DNA of 64,000 nt from Cerrena zonata. Taxonomy: Eukaryota > Basidiomycota > Agaricomycetes > Polyporales > Cerrenaceae. Below the pieces are notes generated by a model. It searched no databases and was not told the origin of the DNA. It saw only the letters and a program-made list of their open reading frames with translations. The stretch lies in NCBI GenBank assembly GCA_038087015.1, contig JASBNA010000003.1, positions 372,001 through 436,000 of the forward strand, in the 5' to 3' direction. Both the position numbers and the translations under genes were made by a program. Shown one piece after another: positions 48,174 through 61,700 of the stretch (position 1 is the first letter of the stretch; every line of letters starts with the position of its first letter).

Positions 48174-48940
48174 CATCTCTGATGCGTATAGTGGCAGTAC
48201 TCATGTTACAAATTGCAGGGTCGGCGTAATCATTTTGTTCGTCATGAATCTTATCACGTATCATACTAATACTGCCCTTGTGGCAACTACGGACACCTTC
48301 GTTTGGACAACTCTATGCCGTTCTTTACTTGTTGTTTTCTTTTCTTGCCTTATTCTCAATGCAGTGATACTCGGTTTCATTTTATTCCTCGTCAAGTTTC
48401 GAATCTCAGAATTATATCCGTGACACGTTGTAGTTACTTCCACGTGAGCTTCTATCTCATCCTGAACTTACATGACCCTTTGTGTTGAATAAGTTCATCC
48501 GTTGACCCCGGCATTCAATTACAATCAATCCATGTTCGCATTGTGTATCGGAAGGCAATCATTGTCTAGTTGCCTGAGATGTTCCGAGTCATAATGAACG
48601 GACTGACTAAAATGGAGGCTGTTTTGGTGTCCCTCTGGACTGACATTGTGCAAGATTGCGAGTTCCATATCACCTAGGAACAAAGACGGGAGCCACATTC
48701 ACATCGGCAGCAATGTTTGCCAAATGCCAGGTTGGCCACTTGAAGCGGGCGTATGCAGTGCTGACCCCTCAATCACGCTTATAACGGATTGCAACCAGAT
48801 TTGACCTGTAGCCCTTTGCATTGCTTCACGATCTTCATGATTCTTTAACACCGTTATACCGTGACACACACCTATATAAACGAACAAGCTTGACCCCTAC
48901 TTCCTCACTAACCGTGAACCTACTTACTCCCTCTTATCTA
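48174..48940. other. Intergenic region before the phosphodiesterase gene
   Basis: About 770 bp: 3' flank of the Ede1-like gene (pyrimidine-rich, possibly one terminal exon up to 48229) and the promoter of the phosphodiesterase. No gene is supported. Confidence 0.5.
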
Positions 48941-50288
48941 ATGACCCCTGTATTTGATCTCGTGGTTTTGGGTTGTGGTGGGTGTTCGTGTAACCTCGTT
49001 GTCTTATTGTATTGATGTTATGGCATGCAGGCGGCGGCCCCAGCGAATATAACCTATCAAGGTAAAGTGGAACGTTCAGATCCGGCAAAAGGCTTGCTCA
49101 CCGTTGCTCGCCAATTTGATTTACTCTAGTTACCTCTTGAAGTCGTGTGCCGCGTCTTGGACGGAAGGAATTGTTGCTCTCGAGGCTGGTGAGTTCACTA
49201 TGCGTATACAGTCGCGTCGGCCACTCAAATTTGGCCAGGCAATGGGATAGGGGCGTTACATCAAATTCTAAAAGAGAATCCGGAGCCATTTTTCAAACGC
49301 CCTCTCGATGGGGACAGGTCGTTCAGCACTGCGTCTCGCATATACTCGTGTATACAGTAAGTTTGATATGGTTTATCATCGAACTTTCTTAAAGTATAGC
49401 TATACAGATGTTATCTCATAACCCATGCCCATCTGGATCACGTCAATAGCCTAGTGTTGGCAGCGGGATCGCTCTCTGGACCGCCTCGCAGAGTTTTCGG
49501 GCTTACTCAGACTCTCAAGGACCTAGAGACTATATTCGCTGATCGACTATGGCCAAACCTCGCATCCTGGGACGCAGATGATCCCGAAGTAAAGTTACTT
49601 TATTCCAAGTGAGTTACCACCTCTGCATCTTTATCTTATATGATCTATTGACATTCACCTGACAAGACTGAATGCCGATGGCCAGTACAAGGCTATTTCA
49701 AGCCATCTATCCGCTCGTACGATGACAGTCAGCCATGGAAGATGTAGAGCCGGTGATCCTTATGACAGCGCAACGTTCTTTATTCGCCACGACCCCTCTG
49801 GCCACGAACTCTTATTTTTCGGCGACGTCGAACCTGATACCGTTGCGGATCAGCCACGAAATCGGGACGTCTGGCGCATAGCCGCATCCAAGATCCCAGA
49901 TCAACTTCGAGCCATTTTTATCGAATGCTCTTGGCCTTCCGGACGGCCAGATAGCATGCTCTATGGTCATTTGACCCCAGAGCATCTTCGTGATGAGCTT
50001 GTTATCCTGGCGACTGAGGTCCTAAAGGCACGGCAAGAAAAAACCCTCATCCCCGCGGATGAACCTGTGCGAAAACGCACTAAAATGAACCCACCATCCC
50101 CCGGATCCCTGACAGGTGTCCTGGAAGGTCTTCGCGTTTATATCATGCATTGCAAAGAAGATATCAATGGATCCTATGACCAGCCCATCCAACTGGTTAT
50201 CGCAGGACAAATCCGAAATTTGGTAAACGATCTGAAGCTAGGAGTGGAGATTGTCGCCGTAGAACAAGGAATGCACATCAGTGAGTGA
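48941..50288 (+). CDS. PDE1: Class II (low-affinity) cyclic nucleotide phosphodiesterase
   Basis: Metallo-beta-lactamase-fold enzyme hydrolysing 3',5'-cAMP, ending cAMP/PKA signals. The start at 48941 gives MTPVFDLVVLGC, joined by a first intron to GGGPSEYNLS, the class II 'GsGGGP' opening. The zinc site THAHLDHVNSL (HxHxDH) lies at about 49415, preceded by an intron, then LAAGSLSGPPRRVFGLTQTL. The last exon holds SATFFIRHDP, LFFGDVEPD (metal Asp), IECSWPSGRPDSMLYGHLTPEHL and VYIMHCKEDI (late His). All metal ligands are visible. The printed end is the first in-frame stop; an intron from 50281 with acceptor near 50394 could add a few residues, but at about 114 nt it is longer than the local norm. 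Confidence 0.9.
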
Positions 50289-50750
50289 TACATGTGTTCT
50301 CGTCACCCGCATGTTCTTAACCCACGCCCCACCTAGCAATCTAAACCGCTAATTGACTGCAATGTTACCAACCATGTCTTCGAATTCTCCTTAGACTCCA
50401 CTATTTAACACTTCCTGCTCTCAACTTTACTGTATCCATACGTACCCCCATCCGCTGTAGCCATCACCTTAACTTCGTTCTGTCTTTTTATGTTTAGATT
50501 CCAATTCAAACAAACCAGCTGAATTACGTCCCTGGGTCATAAGTTGCGTAGCGAGGTATATGAGACAAAGGTACAACCTAAGCAGACATAACGTCCATGA
50601 AAAGCCTGAACGATTAAATGCGGAAGTCTATCATCAATGGGAAGAAGATAGTAGTGAATGAGATAGAAAAAGACGGAGAGGGAAAAACATATCCACTATA
50701 TACCGACAGCATGGGAGGTATCCTCATTAAATGCATGCAGAGAAAGTGAA
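50289..50750. other. Convergent 3' spacer of phosphodiesterase and striatin
   Basis: About 460 bp of 3' flanking sequence. It could hold a small last exon of the phosphodiesterase near 50395-50408. Nothing else is evident. Confidence 0.5.
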
Positions 50751-53664
50751 CTACGACGACGCGTAGAGTTTTACTACACCGTCAGCGCCTGCGCTGGCCA
50801 TTATGGGCAATGACGGATGGAATTCTACAGCAAGGACACCTTCCCGCGCCTTCTCGCGATGATTGGTGATCTCTTGCACGCATGCCTTCGATGCGAGGAT
50901 ATCCCAGAACCGCACTGAACAATCATGGCTCCCGGACACGAGCGAGAAGCCCGCAACGTCTATCGATAGGCATGTTACTGCATCAAGATGAGCAAGCATA
51001 GAGTGCGTGCATTGACCTAGTATAATATATATATCATGAATAAGCCGCAACGAACAGACATTGAGGGATCGACATACCAGTAGCAAGATCGAATATACGG
51101 ATATATTTATCTTCGTGCCCAGTGAAGAGCAAAGGTATAGTTGGATGTGAAACGATCGTATTCACTTGACCAGAAGCATTGCCGACTGCATCAACACGTC
51201 AGACGGGTGTCTCGGCAGTCACATAAAGTCAACAACTTACTGTCGGTCTGCAATCTTGACACTTCTTTCCCGTTCTCAATGTCGAAGATCTTGATGGCGG
51301 CATTCTGGAAGGCGACGGCGACCTTCTTGAGATCAGTTTTAATGGCTTCCACAGCTGTAGCGCCGGGATGTTCATTTGAATCCGTCTCATGTTCGTTATC
51401 CGCATCCAAACCGTCATAAAGCCATGACAGTTTGAGGGAACCTCCACCGGATGGTCCGCTCACATCCCAAACCTTCACAGCACCCTCGGCACCGCAACTA
51501 ATGAGAGTGCTTTCGTCTCGTACCAACGACAGATCCCATACGGCGTCTGTGTGTCCAATGAGCTCTCCTCTCGCACGAGTGTCGTCGTAGGCCGCATAGG
51601 TCGTATGTGAAGTTGTCGGCAACGCCCAAACCCGGATCGAAGAGTCTAGTGAAGCAGAGTATAAGAGACCCTTTGATGGTGCATGTACGAGTCGTGTGAT
51701 CGCAGCTGAATGCCCCCTCAGCGTGAGTTGAGGCTCAACATCAGTTGTTGGTCGCGTACTAGATACATTCCACAGATCAGCGAGGAACGAGCATGTATAA
51801 ATACAATGAAAACGCACGCAGATGTTGCAAGACCCGATACATCGACTCGCCATATCTTCACCGTACTATCATCTCCGCCGGTAGCAAGGCATAGTTCCGT
51901 TGGATGGAAAGCAACAGCACGTACGGCATCAAGGTGACTGTAAATAGGTATCAGCATATAATAGAACTGACAACGAAAAGTTCATGGTTCAAGCATGTGA
52001 CGACACTGACTTCCGAAGTGTCCTTTTCGCCTTCCAGATCTTTGCATCCTCCCCCTCGCCGATCTCAGTACCTTCCTCATCTTCCATATCAGCAGGCTCC
52101 TCCTCCTTAATGTCCTCATCCTCCTCCTGTTCCCTCCTTTCCCATGAAGCAGCACCACTCAATGAGCCCGAACCCTCAAGCCGTGCCCTGTCAGCAGCTT
52201 CGTGTGACAGCCGAAGCTTCTCCTTGAAGTCATCGTCTGGTCTAAAGATGGCAGTAATCCGTTGGCCTTCCGCCTCCTCTTCCTTCCTCTTGGAATCTGA
52301 TTGCTGTGATTCTGGAGGTACAGCCGATTGACCAAGCTGGGCTTGTGGTTGCTGCTGAGGTGGTTGCCCAAGAGTAATAGGTTGCTGTGGTTGTTGCTGT
52401 TGCTGCTGTAGAGCAGATGATGGTCCAGCACTAGGTGGTCGTTCTGGCTGTGGGGGGCCGGACGGTGCGGCGTTCGGGAGCATTGCACTAATACCATTGA
52501 GTATTGGGAACTCCTTACCTACGTCTTGTAGACGTTTAGTAGGTCTGCCATTGAATGCTATTTGTTCAAAGGACGGAACGTTGGGCAGGGCAACAGGTAA
52601 TGACGAGCTGCTTAGCAAGGGACGGTTGGGAAGTGGGTTCATAGCTTGCGGAGATGTAAGATAAGAAATCTCCTGCAGACACCTGACAGACATTAAAATA
52701 AGTATGGTAATACCAAATGAGTTTGAAGGAGAACGCACTGTTTCAGGTAATCCCTACTCCTTGCCCTACTCTTGGGGTCACGCCCCAAGGCAGGCTTGCC
52801 AACAGTACCTGCCGTTGCTGCATTGGGTCCATTCACTCCCGACCAGGTTGTTGACCACGTCTGATGTTTGCTGGCTGCACCAGAGGAGCCGTTTGAGCCA
52901 GTGCCCACGTTTGGAAGAGGAGCATCTGTTGAACAACATCAGTATAGCTCACATTGCCAATGAGGCGATCGGGACGTACCTTCACTGCGAGGTGAACTTC
53001 CACTGCTTCCCTCCCTGTGGCTAAGAGAGTCCTCTTTCTGACTTCCGCCTCCGCTTTGTGACTGAATTGTGGCGAGTTTGGCAGGTGGGACAGACTGAGG
53101 TTGCGTCAACTGCTTTGAGCTGGTATACCGACACGTCAAAAACTATACACGCGCGTGCGACACGAAAGACATACCGCTCAACTCTGAGAGCATACTCCAG
53201 CATTTTGATACGACGCATGAGGTCGAGCTTGACATTGTCAAACGACCTGCGTTCTCCTTCGAGCAAAGCAATACGGGCCTGAGGGCATGCGAGCAGAAAG
53301 TTGAGAACGCGACGACGAAAGCCCAGAGTATGTTGAGAATACGCACCCGCATCTCTGCCCGTTCAATTTCCCATTCATTTCTATCGCGTTCATAACGTCT
53401 CCATTCGGTTTGAAGAAAGTGTAGCACGCTGGAAAGGGTAAAGTCCTGGCCACTTTGCGGGGGCAAGGGAATTTCTGACGGGTTCGGACCTTGTTGTTGC
53501 TGGGGCCCCTGCTGAGGGTTTTGGAGGCCCTTGTTGGGCTGAAGACTTGAGCCCAACATGGGTAGCTGTATTGCGGAATGGAGGTAGGGAGGAAGGTTGT
53601 TTTGTGGAGGAAATGGACCTTGGCTGGGAGTCGAGTTGATGCGCGCCCCCGCGTTGGGCTGCAT
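50751..53664 (-). CDS. STRN: Striatin, STRIPAK complex scaffold
   Basis: WD40 scaffold of the STRIPAK PP2A-kinase complex, which in fungi controls cell fusion and fruiting-body development (PRO11 in Sordaria). The start at 53664 leads a Gln/Pro-rich N terminus to [21 protein letters not shown] and then [13 protein letters not shown], the striatin coiled-coil/caveolin-binding signature, and [32 protein letters not shown] follows, then a Gln-rich disordered part and an acidic segment ([16 protein letters not shown]). The C-terminal beta-propeller has WD repeats: [12 protein letters not shown] and [18 protein letters not shown] and [19 protein letters not shown] and [27 protein letters not shown], ending VVKLYASS. 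Two methionine-free junctions are normal short introns. All regions are in frame after splicing. Confidence 0.93.
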
Positions 53665-54015
53665 GTTTGGAGGACAAACAAATATTATTGGGTGATTTGA
53701 ATATCTCGCTTGCTCGCACCGTGGCCTCCCTTTCAGGCCTCAGCTGTCTCTCTATAATCGTCACGGTCGCACAGGTTGCAGCAGTGGCAAAAGTACAAAG
53801 GACGCCCCAATGCCGTATTTGCTCTTTATTCACCCAGAAATCAAATCTACGCTGCCTGTCACAGGCCTCGTTCTTGACCATTGACGTAAGCAGGTACAAT
53901 TAGACACTTTCGCCTCGACAACATTCTACCTCAATGAACTCTAGTCGATCTGCATATCTGCTTTATAGTTTATGGATCCGCGCTCCGAATGAAATTACAT
54001 AGATGGTATCAATCG
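53665..54015. other. Intergenic spacer upstream of striatin
   Basis: About 350 bp between the striatin start and the end of the aspartic-protease-like gene (both minus strand). No motif beyond ordinary promoter sequence is seen. Confidence 0.5.
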
Positions 54016-55683
54016 TCATCCTGTAATATTCCAGACGCCTTTTACTAGCAACTCAGCTCCCCTCAACGGAACCCAAACATTCTCCTCTCCAAACGCCTGA
54101 TAACTTCCCTTTGGCGAATCAGGCCCGGCGGGGCGTTGAACAGTCGGCGTGGAAGTCGGTTTGGTGAAAGAGAGACACTGAGAACTCGTAGGAGTCGATG
54201 TAGGTCTTTGCGAGATCTCTTCTTGCGTTCGATTAGCACCTTTGGGGAAGGCAAATCCGAAATACCCAGGACACGAGTCCGTGGGGTAGCGGTAAGCCCT
54301 ACAAATTAACCTCTAAGCAACATGGAAAGCTCACACGAGTAAAAGTTCACCTACAAATAAACACTTCGAAGGAATGGTTGTCCAAGAATAGACTGTGGCG
54401 CAGTAGTTATTTGCGAACTTGTCGAAACGATCCCAACGTTACAAAATCCATTAGGAGAGAATAAGGATGGGGGACGAATCAGGTTATTATCCGAGTCAAT
54501 CATGTACGAAACGCCATTGATATGGACCTTGAAGTCAGCATACGGGTGAGGAGGTGTCTCGGTCACGTTCGGAAAGTTTGTCGATTTGTTACAAGGATAT
54601 GAAACTTGATGCTCGTCGGGGTCGATATTGAAACCTTCATACACTTCCCAGATAGGTCCAGTATAATTCGTATCGATGAAATAGGTCAGGTTATTTGGGA
54701 CGGTAATCGACTTCACGACTATTGTCTGTTGAGGATGAAGGATTCGCGAGTGAAGAGTTGGAAACACTTACAAGTGTCCACGGCCGCTAAGAGGTTATCT
54801 CCAAATGGAATCAAGGAACCATTCCGACCAGAGAAACCATCGATCTTGAATAGATTATACTTATACCAGTCTTCTTGATTCTTTTCAAGTGGCACCCAAT
54901 TAATTTCTCCGACGTAATCGGATGGGTCCAACCATCCAATCGTAAGCTTGGAATTATTCGGAAACAAATTCAAACCAATGACTGGGTTCGCAAGTTGCCC
55001 AGATGAGATGAGTCCAGGAATGAGTCGGTTGAAGGCGGTCTTCCTGAAAGTATCTGTGATCAGTCCAATTCCACCATTTCGAAGATGAAGGCCACTATAG
55101 TTGGTCGAAATAGTTGTTAGAACGCCTGCAAACGAAGCATGAGACTTATGGACCAAGTTTATCAAATTTCATGATTACCCAAATCGACATTCTCAGATTG
55201 TACGACTCCCCCAAATCCGATGGTGTCGAAAGCCCAGGTCCCATTAAATGTGTTTGACCCGTTCAATGCGCGGTCGTTGTTCACCTGTTAGATATCGAAG
55301 TGATAAGTCTTTTTTTAATGAGAGTTCTTAAGACGAAGTACAGGCCTTATAGCTAGAAGACAGCGACTCGTCGAAAAACGACCAGCCTGGGCAAAATGGA
55401 CACTCGCTAGAGTATACGTCGATGGCATCAGTCTGCATGTCGACAGCGAGCTGGACGGTTTGCGGGGGTGTCCCAACAAGCACATCCACATAGTTTACTG
55501 CCAATTCATCGTCCAAGAGGGCAACTGGTGCTGTGAGGTTCAAGCTAATCCATGCTGGAGGGAGAGTAACGTAGATTATGAAGTGTCACTGGTTCACAGC
55601 GAAGAAGACGAGGACGTACTCGGAGACGTTGCTCTCACTGAACGAGCAAGCAGGAGAGAGAGAACGAAGTGTGATAGAGCCAT
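54016..55683 (-). CDS. Secreted pepsin-like (A1) protein with altered active sites
   Basis: Pepsin-fold protein of the secretory pathway. The start at 55683 gives signal peptide MALSHFVLSLLLARSVRA; an intron (donor GTACGT) joins WISLNLTAPVALL, then YVDVLVGTPPQTVQL, the conserved pepsin strand before the active site. Where DTGSS is expected the sequence reads VDMQTD. The other lobe reads AAVDTF followed by VKSITVP. Other pepsin features remain: ECPFCPG, GGIGLITD, NSKLTIGWLDPSDYVGEI, WYKYNLFKIDG and SILGQPFLRSVYLAY (the ILG motif). Many NxS/T sites. The C-terminal tail is Ser/Thr/Pro-rich and ends GVWNITG without a GPI-like tail. The aspartates survive but both glycines are lost, so proteolysis is doubtful. 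It is divergent from a membrane protein gene. Confidence 0.8.
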
Positions 55684-56328
55684 ACCAGAGATTGTTCCCT
55701 CCTCGCAGCCTCGAGTCCATGCCGTTTTGTTTGTAGGCACTCGAGCCAAACTGATGAGCAAATATCGGAGGACGCCAGTAAAGCGAATAAAGTTGTGCCA
55801 AGACTTAGTACGCAATACAATCCTATATCGCTCTCTTCACATGTCAAGCTTTAGCAAGAGGCGAATTCCCATCGCGGATGTGAGGTAAGAAAGATCCAAT
55901 CTCAGCGGGTACTTAAACGGTTGCCTATTATGGTAGCGATGCAACCCGATAAGGAATAGTCTACATCCGCACAAGATACTAACTGCTGTTTACGGTGTTT
56001 TCCATCATCACGACTTCCAATATGCGATAAACGCAATTTACGCCACAAACAGAAAGTGCTCCCCTTAGCGTGGTTCTGACCGCAAGGCAGACAAAACAAT
56101 GTAATGTGTCCGATGCATTTCGGACCTCGCTTTCTCTATGTGAGTAGGCCCCATTCCTTCCTTGTCACCGCTGGGCAACACGTTGACAGATCTCATTTGT
56201 GTTAATTTGTTCACTACAAGAAAGTATGACTCTGCGCTCTAGGGTCTTACCCGGTACTTTAGCCAAAACCTTCTGAGGGCATACGACTCCTATCTGGTCT
56301 GTATGACTTCTTAGCACCCTCACCACTC
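55684..56328. promoter_or_regulatory. Divergent promoter region of the pepsin-like and membrane protein genes
   Basis: 645 bp between start codons. Short frames in it have no signal of coding. No distinct factor-binding repeats were identified. Confidence 0.4.
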
Positions 56329-58545
56329 ATGAGTCCCTATACCCCCAACCAATACGAGATGCCTACACTCGCCAGCAAAGGAGTGGAAAAGGACTACGCG
56401 GCTAACTACAAGCCAATAGGCTTTGACGACCCCATCACCCCTTCTCAGGAGGAACATCTCTCCAAACGCAAGTCATATGTCGCACCTCCGGTCCACAATG
56501 CGTTGTTACTTCGTCGACGTCGACGCTTTCTCATCGCGTTCAAGGCTCTACGGACTGCCTTGTTACCCATCGTGGCAATAGTCTATCTCGTATTCTGCTA
56601 CACTGTTCACTACAAGGTAGTGCAGGTAAAAACCCGAATTTTTGATGATACTGCAGCGAACCTCTGTAGGTTTTGGTTAACATTGACTTGAAGAAAATTG
56701 CTCACGTTGTCATTTAGCCATCATAAAGTCTGGAGTAACTTCGATAAGTATCTTGATCATTACTCTTGGCCTTCTGCCAGTACATACCCTAGTCTCAGAC
56801 CTCAAGGTACGTGCTTTTTTCTTCTTTCTAATGATACGTACTCAATTCCTCCCGCCTCAGGGAGAAGAATTCTTCCGCGTGCTGAGCCAGAAAAAATCCG
56901 GTGTCCCCCTCTCGTCTGTAAATGCTATCTCTACACCTTCTTTTGGCCTCATCGACTCTATTACCGTCCTACTCAAACGTCACTGTTCTCCATACTTTGC
57001 TGTTTCATTCTTCACCGGCTTGTTGCTACTTGCAACTTCCACCCTTGCTCCTGCCGCATGTAAGTCATTGATGCGAAGCCAAACCGATCATTGCTCATGG
57101 TGATGTCCTAGTATCTGTCTCTACCGCATGGTTTGACGGCGATATAATGGCACTGGCAGTGGGAGCTATACCCCGAGACTCAGTGTTCAAGTGAGTGCAT
57201 CAACTTAACTATGTCGCACTCTCCTATTGACTATAAACGTTCACACAGCGCCACAGAGTCAGTCCCTGCGCAAGCGAGTATTCCAGATAATCTCTACGCC
57301 AGAGCAAGCACAGTGGCATGGGTCGAGAACGTCCTCGGAGTTGACTATCCGCCCATGATCGCTAACCCAGAACGATATATCGTGCCCCCACCTTTTAATT
57401 TACCCACTAATGTAACGGCAAGGTGGCTATCTGATGTTATAGTCATGCAGCCACAGTGTATTTGGAGTCGTGCTACATCTCGTCCAGATGAAAGACTTGG
57501 GTTCGGCAATGGTACTGCACCAGATCCCGAGCGTGTGTTCATCGATCTCGAACAAGGCGTTTCTATCAATTACGATACTGGACTGTTCACTCCTTGTAAG
57601 TCCGATCGACGCCCTCCATACTTATCTTGTATTAATGATTTCTTGTATACAGTGAACGACGTCGAAATTGACTACAGGAGTACACCTTGGTCTATCACGA
57701 ACACAAGTGATACTGGAGTCCCTCGTAATGGTGCATCTGTCTGGTTCTTTTCGCAGTGCGCTTCGAACTGCAGCACCACAGCAGACGTCGCATTAAACCT
57801 TACAGGAATCCCAACACTTTCAATTAAATATGCAACAAAGACTTTCGACACCGCATTCCTGCTCTGTTCTCCGCACGCGACAGTAGAAACGCGAGAAGTT
57901 CGAAGCGATGGGCATGGCATGCTAAATGTATTGGATACGCCATACCCCATCAAAATGGGCAATCTGCACGAACCTCAAATCCAAGCTCTGTTCACGTTTG
58001 TCTTGCAAGACCTTGACCAGAACGGTGGCCCTCTCACGACTTCAGGACTCGGTCCTGAAGTACAAGTAAATTTCATGTTCGGACCTGGAGCCTCTAATAT
58101 TTCAATCGGATTCGGGGATCCTTTAGTGATCTTCACCCCAGTTTCTCTTCCCGACCTCTCTGCTGCTTACAGCAGAATCATTGCATCATCAATGAAGCTT
58201 ATGCTTCAAGGCAATATTTCCACCGCGTATGTCCCCGCCAGAATGTCCACACAACTGGTCATCTTCACGTCCTCACTCCCGCCAGTGATAGCAACGACCG
58301 CCTTGTTTATCATCCTACTTGGGGTCATGGGTGTTGCATTCTTCCGTCGTGAAATGCCACAATTCACTTTGTACTCTATCGCATCCTCGTTAGATGGTTC
58401 GGGTATTCCTCCATTGTTTGCTCAGGTTCGTAACGAGTCTGATCCATCAGTGGATGAGGGTGAAATGGTGGATACATTTGGAGGACGTTCCGTGAGGTTG
58501 TTAACCAAGACTTCTCCCAAGGACAGTACCTTACATTTAGAGTAG
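56329..58545 (+). CDS. Fungal multi-pass membrane glycoprotein of unknown function
   Basis: I do not recognise a named family. The start at 56329 gives a cytosolic N terminus (MSPYTPNQYEMPTLASKG) with a basic stop RRRRRF before span 1 (TALLPIVAIVYLVFCYTV). Splicing gives span 2 (SISILIITLGLLPVHTLV), span 3 (AVSFFTGLLLLATSTLAPA), then a roughly 350-residue region with many N-glycosylation sites (NAT, NVT, NGT, NTS, NCS, NIS) and cysteines, for example SQCASNC, and a last span (VIATTALFIILLGVMGVAFF) with a cytosolic tail ending STLHLE at 58545. The pattern (three N-terminal spans, large ectodomain, one C-terminal span) is widespread among basidiomycete proteins annotated only as hypothetical. 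Five or six introns; all joins keep frame. Surface or cell-wall sensing role would be a guess. Confidence 0.75.
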
Positions 58546-58701
58546 GTCCGCGAAGGTCCGATCTTAGTGCTTGATTTTGGGTTATTCTCTTCGCTCCTTC
58601 CTCTATGAACCACCGTCTTTACATTGTTCTCACTACTAGTACAAACATTATAAATATCCAAGAACAACAACATTCAATACCCAATACACACAAAACGGTT
58701 A

Positions 58702-61700
58702 TCACGGCAAAGCAGTCGGCGGTAGGCTCTCGTAGGGCGGTGGAGGCGTAGACGATCGCGGTGCCTCATCCTCACCAATCAGTGCCTCAGTGGTGGTGGA
58801 GGTGGCGGTAACCCCACTCTGAGACGTTGACGCTGGCTGTGTCGTTATTGACTGATCGTCATGGGCAGGTGCCACCATCTCGGTGCGGGGAAGAAGAGGG
58901 GGAACGAGACTGGGCGGCAGATTGTCAGGAACGTCCTTCCCTGCTAATTTGGCTCGAATCAAGTGCATGGCGACAGCGAACTCGTCTCTTGACAGTCGAC
59001 CGTCGGCGTCGGCGTCTGCTAGGTCCCTACAAATGAGAAGAGGAATTCATTGTCAGTTTCTTTCTCACTTTTTTTTGGACTTATCACAAGAATGACAAGG
59101 TGAAACAAAATGCCATAAAGGATGACAGATAGAAGTGGAGTCGCGATCATATACCAATGGCGCATTGGGGAAAATGGTCTCTAGTAAGGAACTTGGAAAC
59201 GTACCAAATCTTTCCGAGTGCTTCCGTCGGTAGTTTAGACTTCGACATGAACGGTACCGCTGTATCACCTTCAACATAACCGTGTTTCCAAGGATCCAAC
59301 ATGTCAAAGAACTGATCTGATCGGGTTTTCTCCGAAGGGCTGATTCCCCAATTCCAACTACCGTCTGCCAGAATTCTACTCGACCCAGGGGTAGGAGGTG
59401 GTGAGTTGAACGAAGGAAATGCCGGAGTGGAAAGGTCAGCCGGGGATGTAGAGATGGGCGTTTGTTGGGCAAAGGAGGCTTTAGATGGTACGCGCGGAGG
59501 CGGAGATGGTTCATCCAGAATATGAGGTGTAGCAGAGATGGAGAGCATTGAAGCGGATACAGAGAGCGACGGAGTTCTGTCCTTTGGCGGCAAGGGTGGA
59601 GCAGAGACTTCCTCATCGAAACTAATGAGCTAAGAATTTTAATTCCTAGTTAGCTAGCGAATAGATAGTAGGCAAGAGCGAAGACAAACCATGAGATCCG
59701 ACATTACAGAACTTGGCTCTGGTTGTTTCCGTAGCGAAGGCGGAACCAATGACGGAGGAAGAGTTAATGGTACACTCTTCCCGGCCTCAAGCTCCCTGAT
59801 CAAGTATAGAGCGACGGCGAACTCGTCTGGACCTAGGCGACCATCGCCATTGATATCAACGAGATGCCTAATGATTGTAAGATGTTAACAATGTACCCTC
59901 AAACCTTGAATGCGACAATGTCGCAACTTACCAAATCTTCTGTGTATTCTGTTCCGATATCCCCATTTGTTTAAAATGTGCCCTTGCAGTGTTGCCGTCA
60001 AGGTATCCACGATTTTGCTCGTCCATTGCGAAGAAGAAAGCTTCTGCTGTACCTCTAAGTTCTAAATCCACGTCCCAATGTCTTTCCACTGAAACAGAAC
60101 TGGGACCAGCTTGCGACGAGGGACCAGCCGAAGATGATGACGGTGTCGGCATGGTCATGACGGGTGCAGTGAAACCGGAGTTCTTCCGCTGCAGATGTTT
60201 CAAAGCTGCTTCTCCAGAAGCTGCCTCATAAATCGACTCAGGTAAGAAGTGTGGCATAACCTTCATACGACCCGACATTGTCGCTTGGATGAGGTACATC
60301 GCGACTGTGAATGACCTCGCGTCGAGTGCGCCTTGTTTCTGAGTATCCGCTAGGTCCCTTCGAAGCGGCATCAGCATAATGGAGATTCCTGATTTCATAA
60401 AACACACCAGATTTGAGCTAGAATTTCCAATGGCAGTCGGGACCTGAGGAAGACTTCTTTGGCTCGTTCACCTATCCATCAAATAGTTAGAATTGAATGA
60501 AAGTGACGAATTGAATTTGAATTGTGTGAAACGTACTTTCAATCACACCGCTGTTAGGGCCTGTGTTGAAGAAGATCTTTAGGAACTTCGCACGATCTTC
60601 CGGGGTTAAAGGAGGAAGAGGTGGGCTTGAGGGGCCAGCTTGGTTTGACCCTGATGCACTGGCTGAAATAGCGGGCGAAGACTCGAGCCCTCTGAATGTT
60701 GGTAATGGTGCAGCTAGATAGATTCAGTACACTTGAACATCAAGGTCACAACTAGCGAAACCATGAAACTCACGCGTGTTTACCAAGCTTACGTCTATCT
60801 CAGCTCTTGGTTTGCTCTGGGCATGACCTGCTAGCCTGACGGCTATTGCAACGACTTGGCGACTTAACGTATCACTTTCCTCGACATTGGCTATCTGCCA
60901 TATGTCGCTCATAACACTCGGGTAGATTCCTGCACCCGTAAAGATCTTGCTCGCCGAGATAGCACTTATAGAACCTGTTCGCATGGTATCTCCAATGTCG
61001 AATATTTGTTTTACAAGCTCGGACTCTGCGGGTGTCGGGACAAACTCTGTGATCGCAGTGAATGCTTGAAGCTAGGGAATATATGATTATGATGCGGGTT
61101 GTCTAGGTCTGAGCATAACGTACCTTGCGTTCTGCTTGAGCTCGTTCTCGGGTTTCCTGTTCTACTCCCGCCTTTTCCATATCGTCGTACATCTTGAGAG
61201 CGTCCATTAACGCTTCATTAGTAGAGAGAAGTTGTCCCAAGAGTTGTTCCTCTTTGGACTCGCTTGAACCGGATTGAGCCTGTTCTGTCTGCGATGTAGC
61301 CCACGGAATCTGTGAGGATACATGCTCCTGAGACTTGGTGCATTTCTGGCGAAACTCCTGCGTACGGCTATGATTGGTATTTAATGTAGAATGTATGCGA
61401 TGATCAACGGACCTGTATGAGACTGTCCTTATCCTTCAAGTCTGCCGGACTAGCATATACAAGTGCTTCGTGGAGGAGGGAAGCGTTGCCTCTGCCAACC
61501 TGACAGACTTTGAACAATCTCTGGATATCCTCTTCTTTGGACGGCGTCTTCTCTGGTGCAGGCGGACCTGACGGAGGAGGACCTGGTGGGGGAGCGTAGT
61601 TCTGAAGCGGAGTCGAGTGGGACCTCCCATGTCCCCACTGTGACGGAGGAAAGGCCTGGTACTGTGACTGGGCCTGATATTGTGAAACCTGAGGATAATA

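Noticed and set aside
61026..61130. Splitting the GAT and EH parts into two genes
   Set aside because: The EH part has no start codon before its first EH domain, and a canonical in-frame intron joins the two; kept as a stated alternative only.
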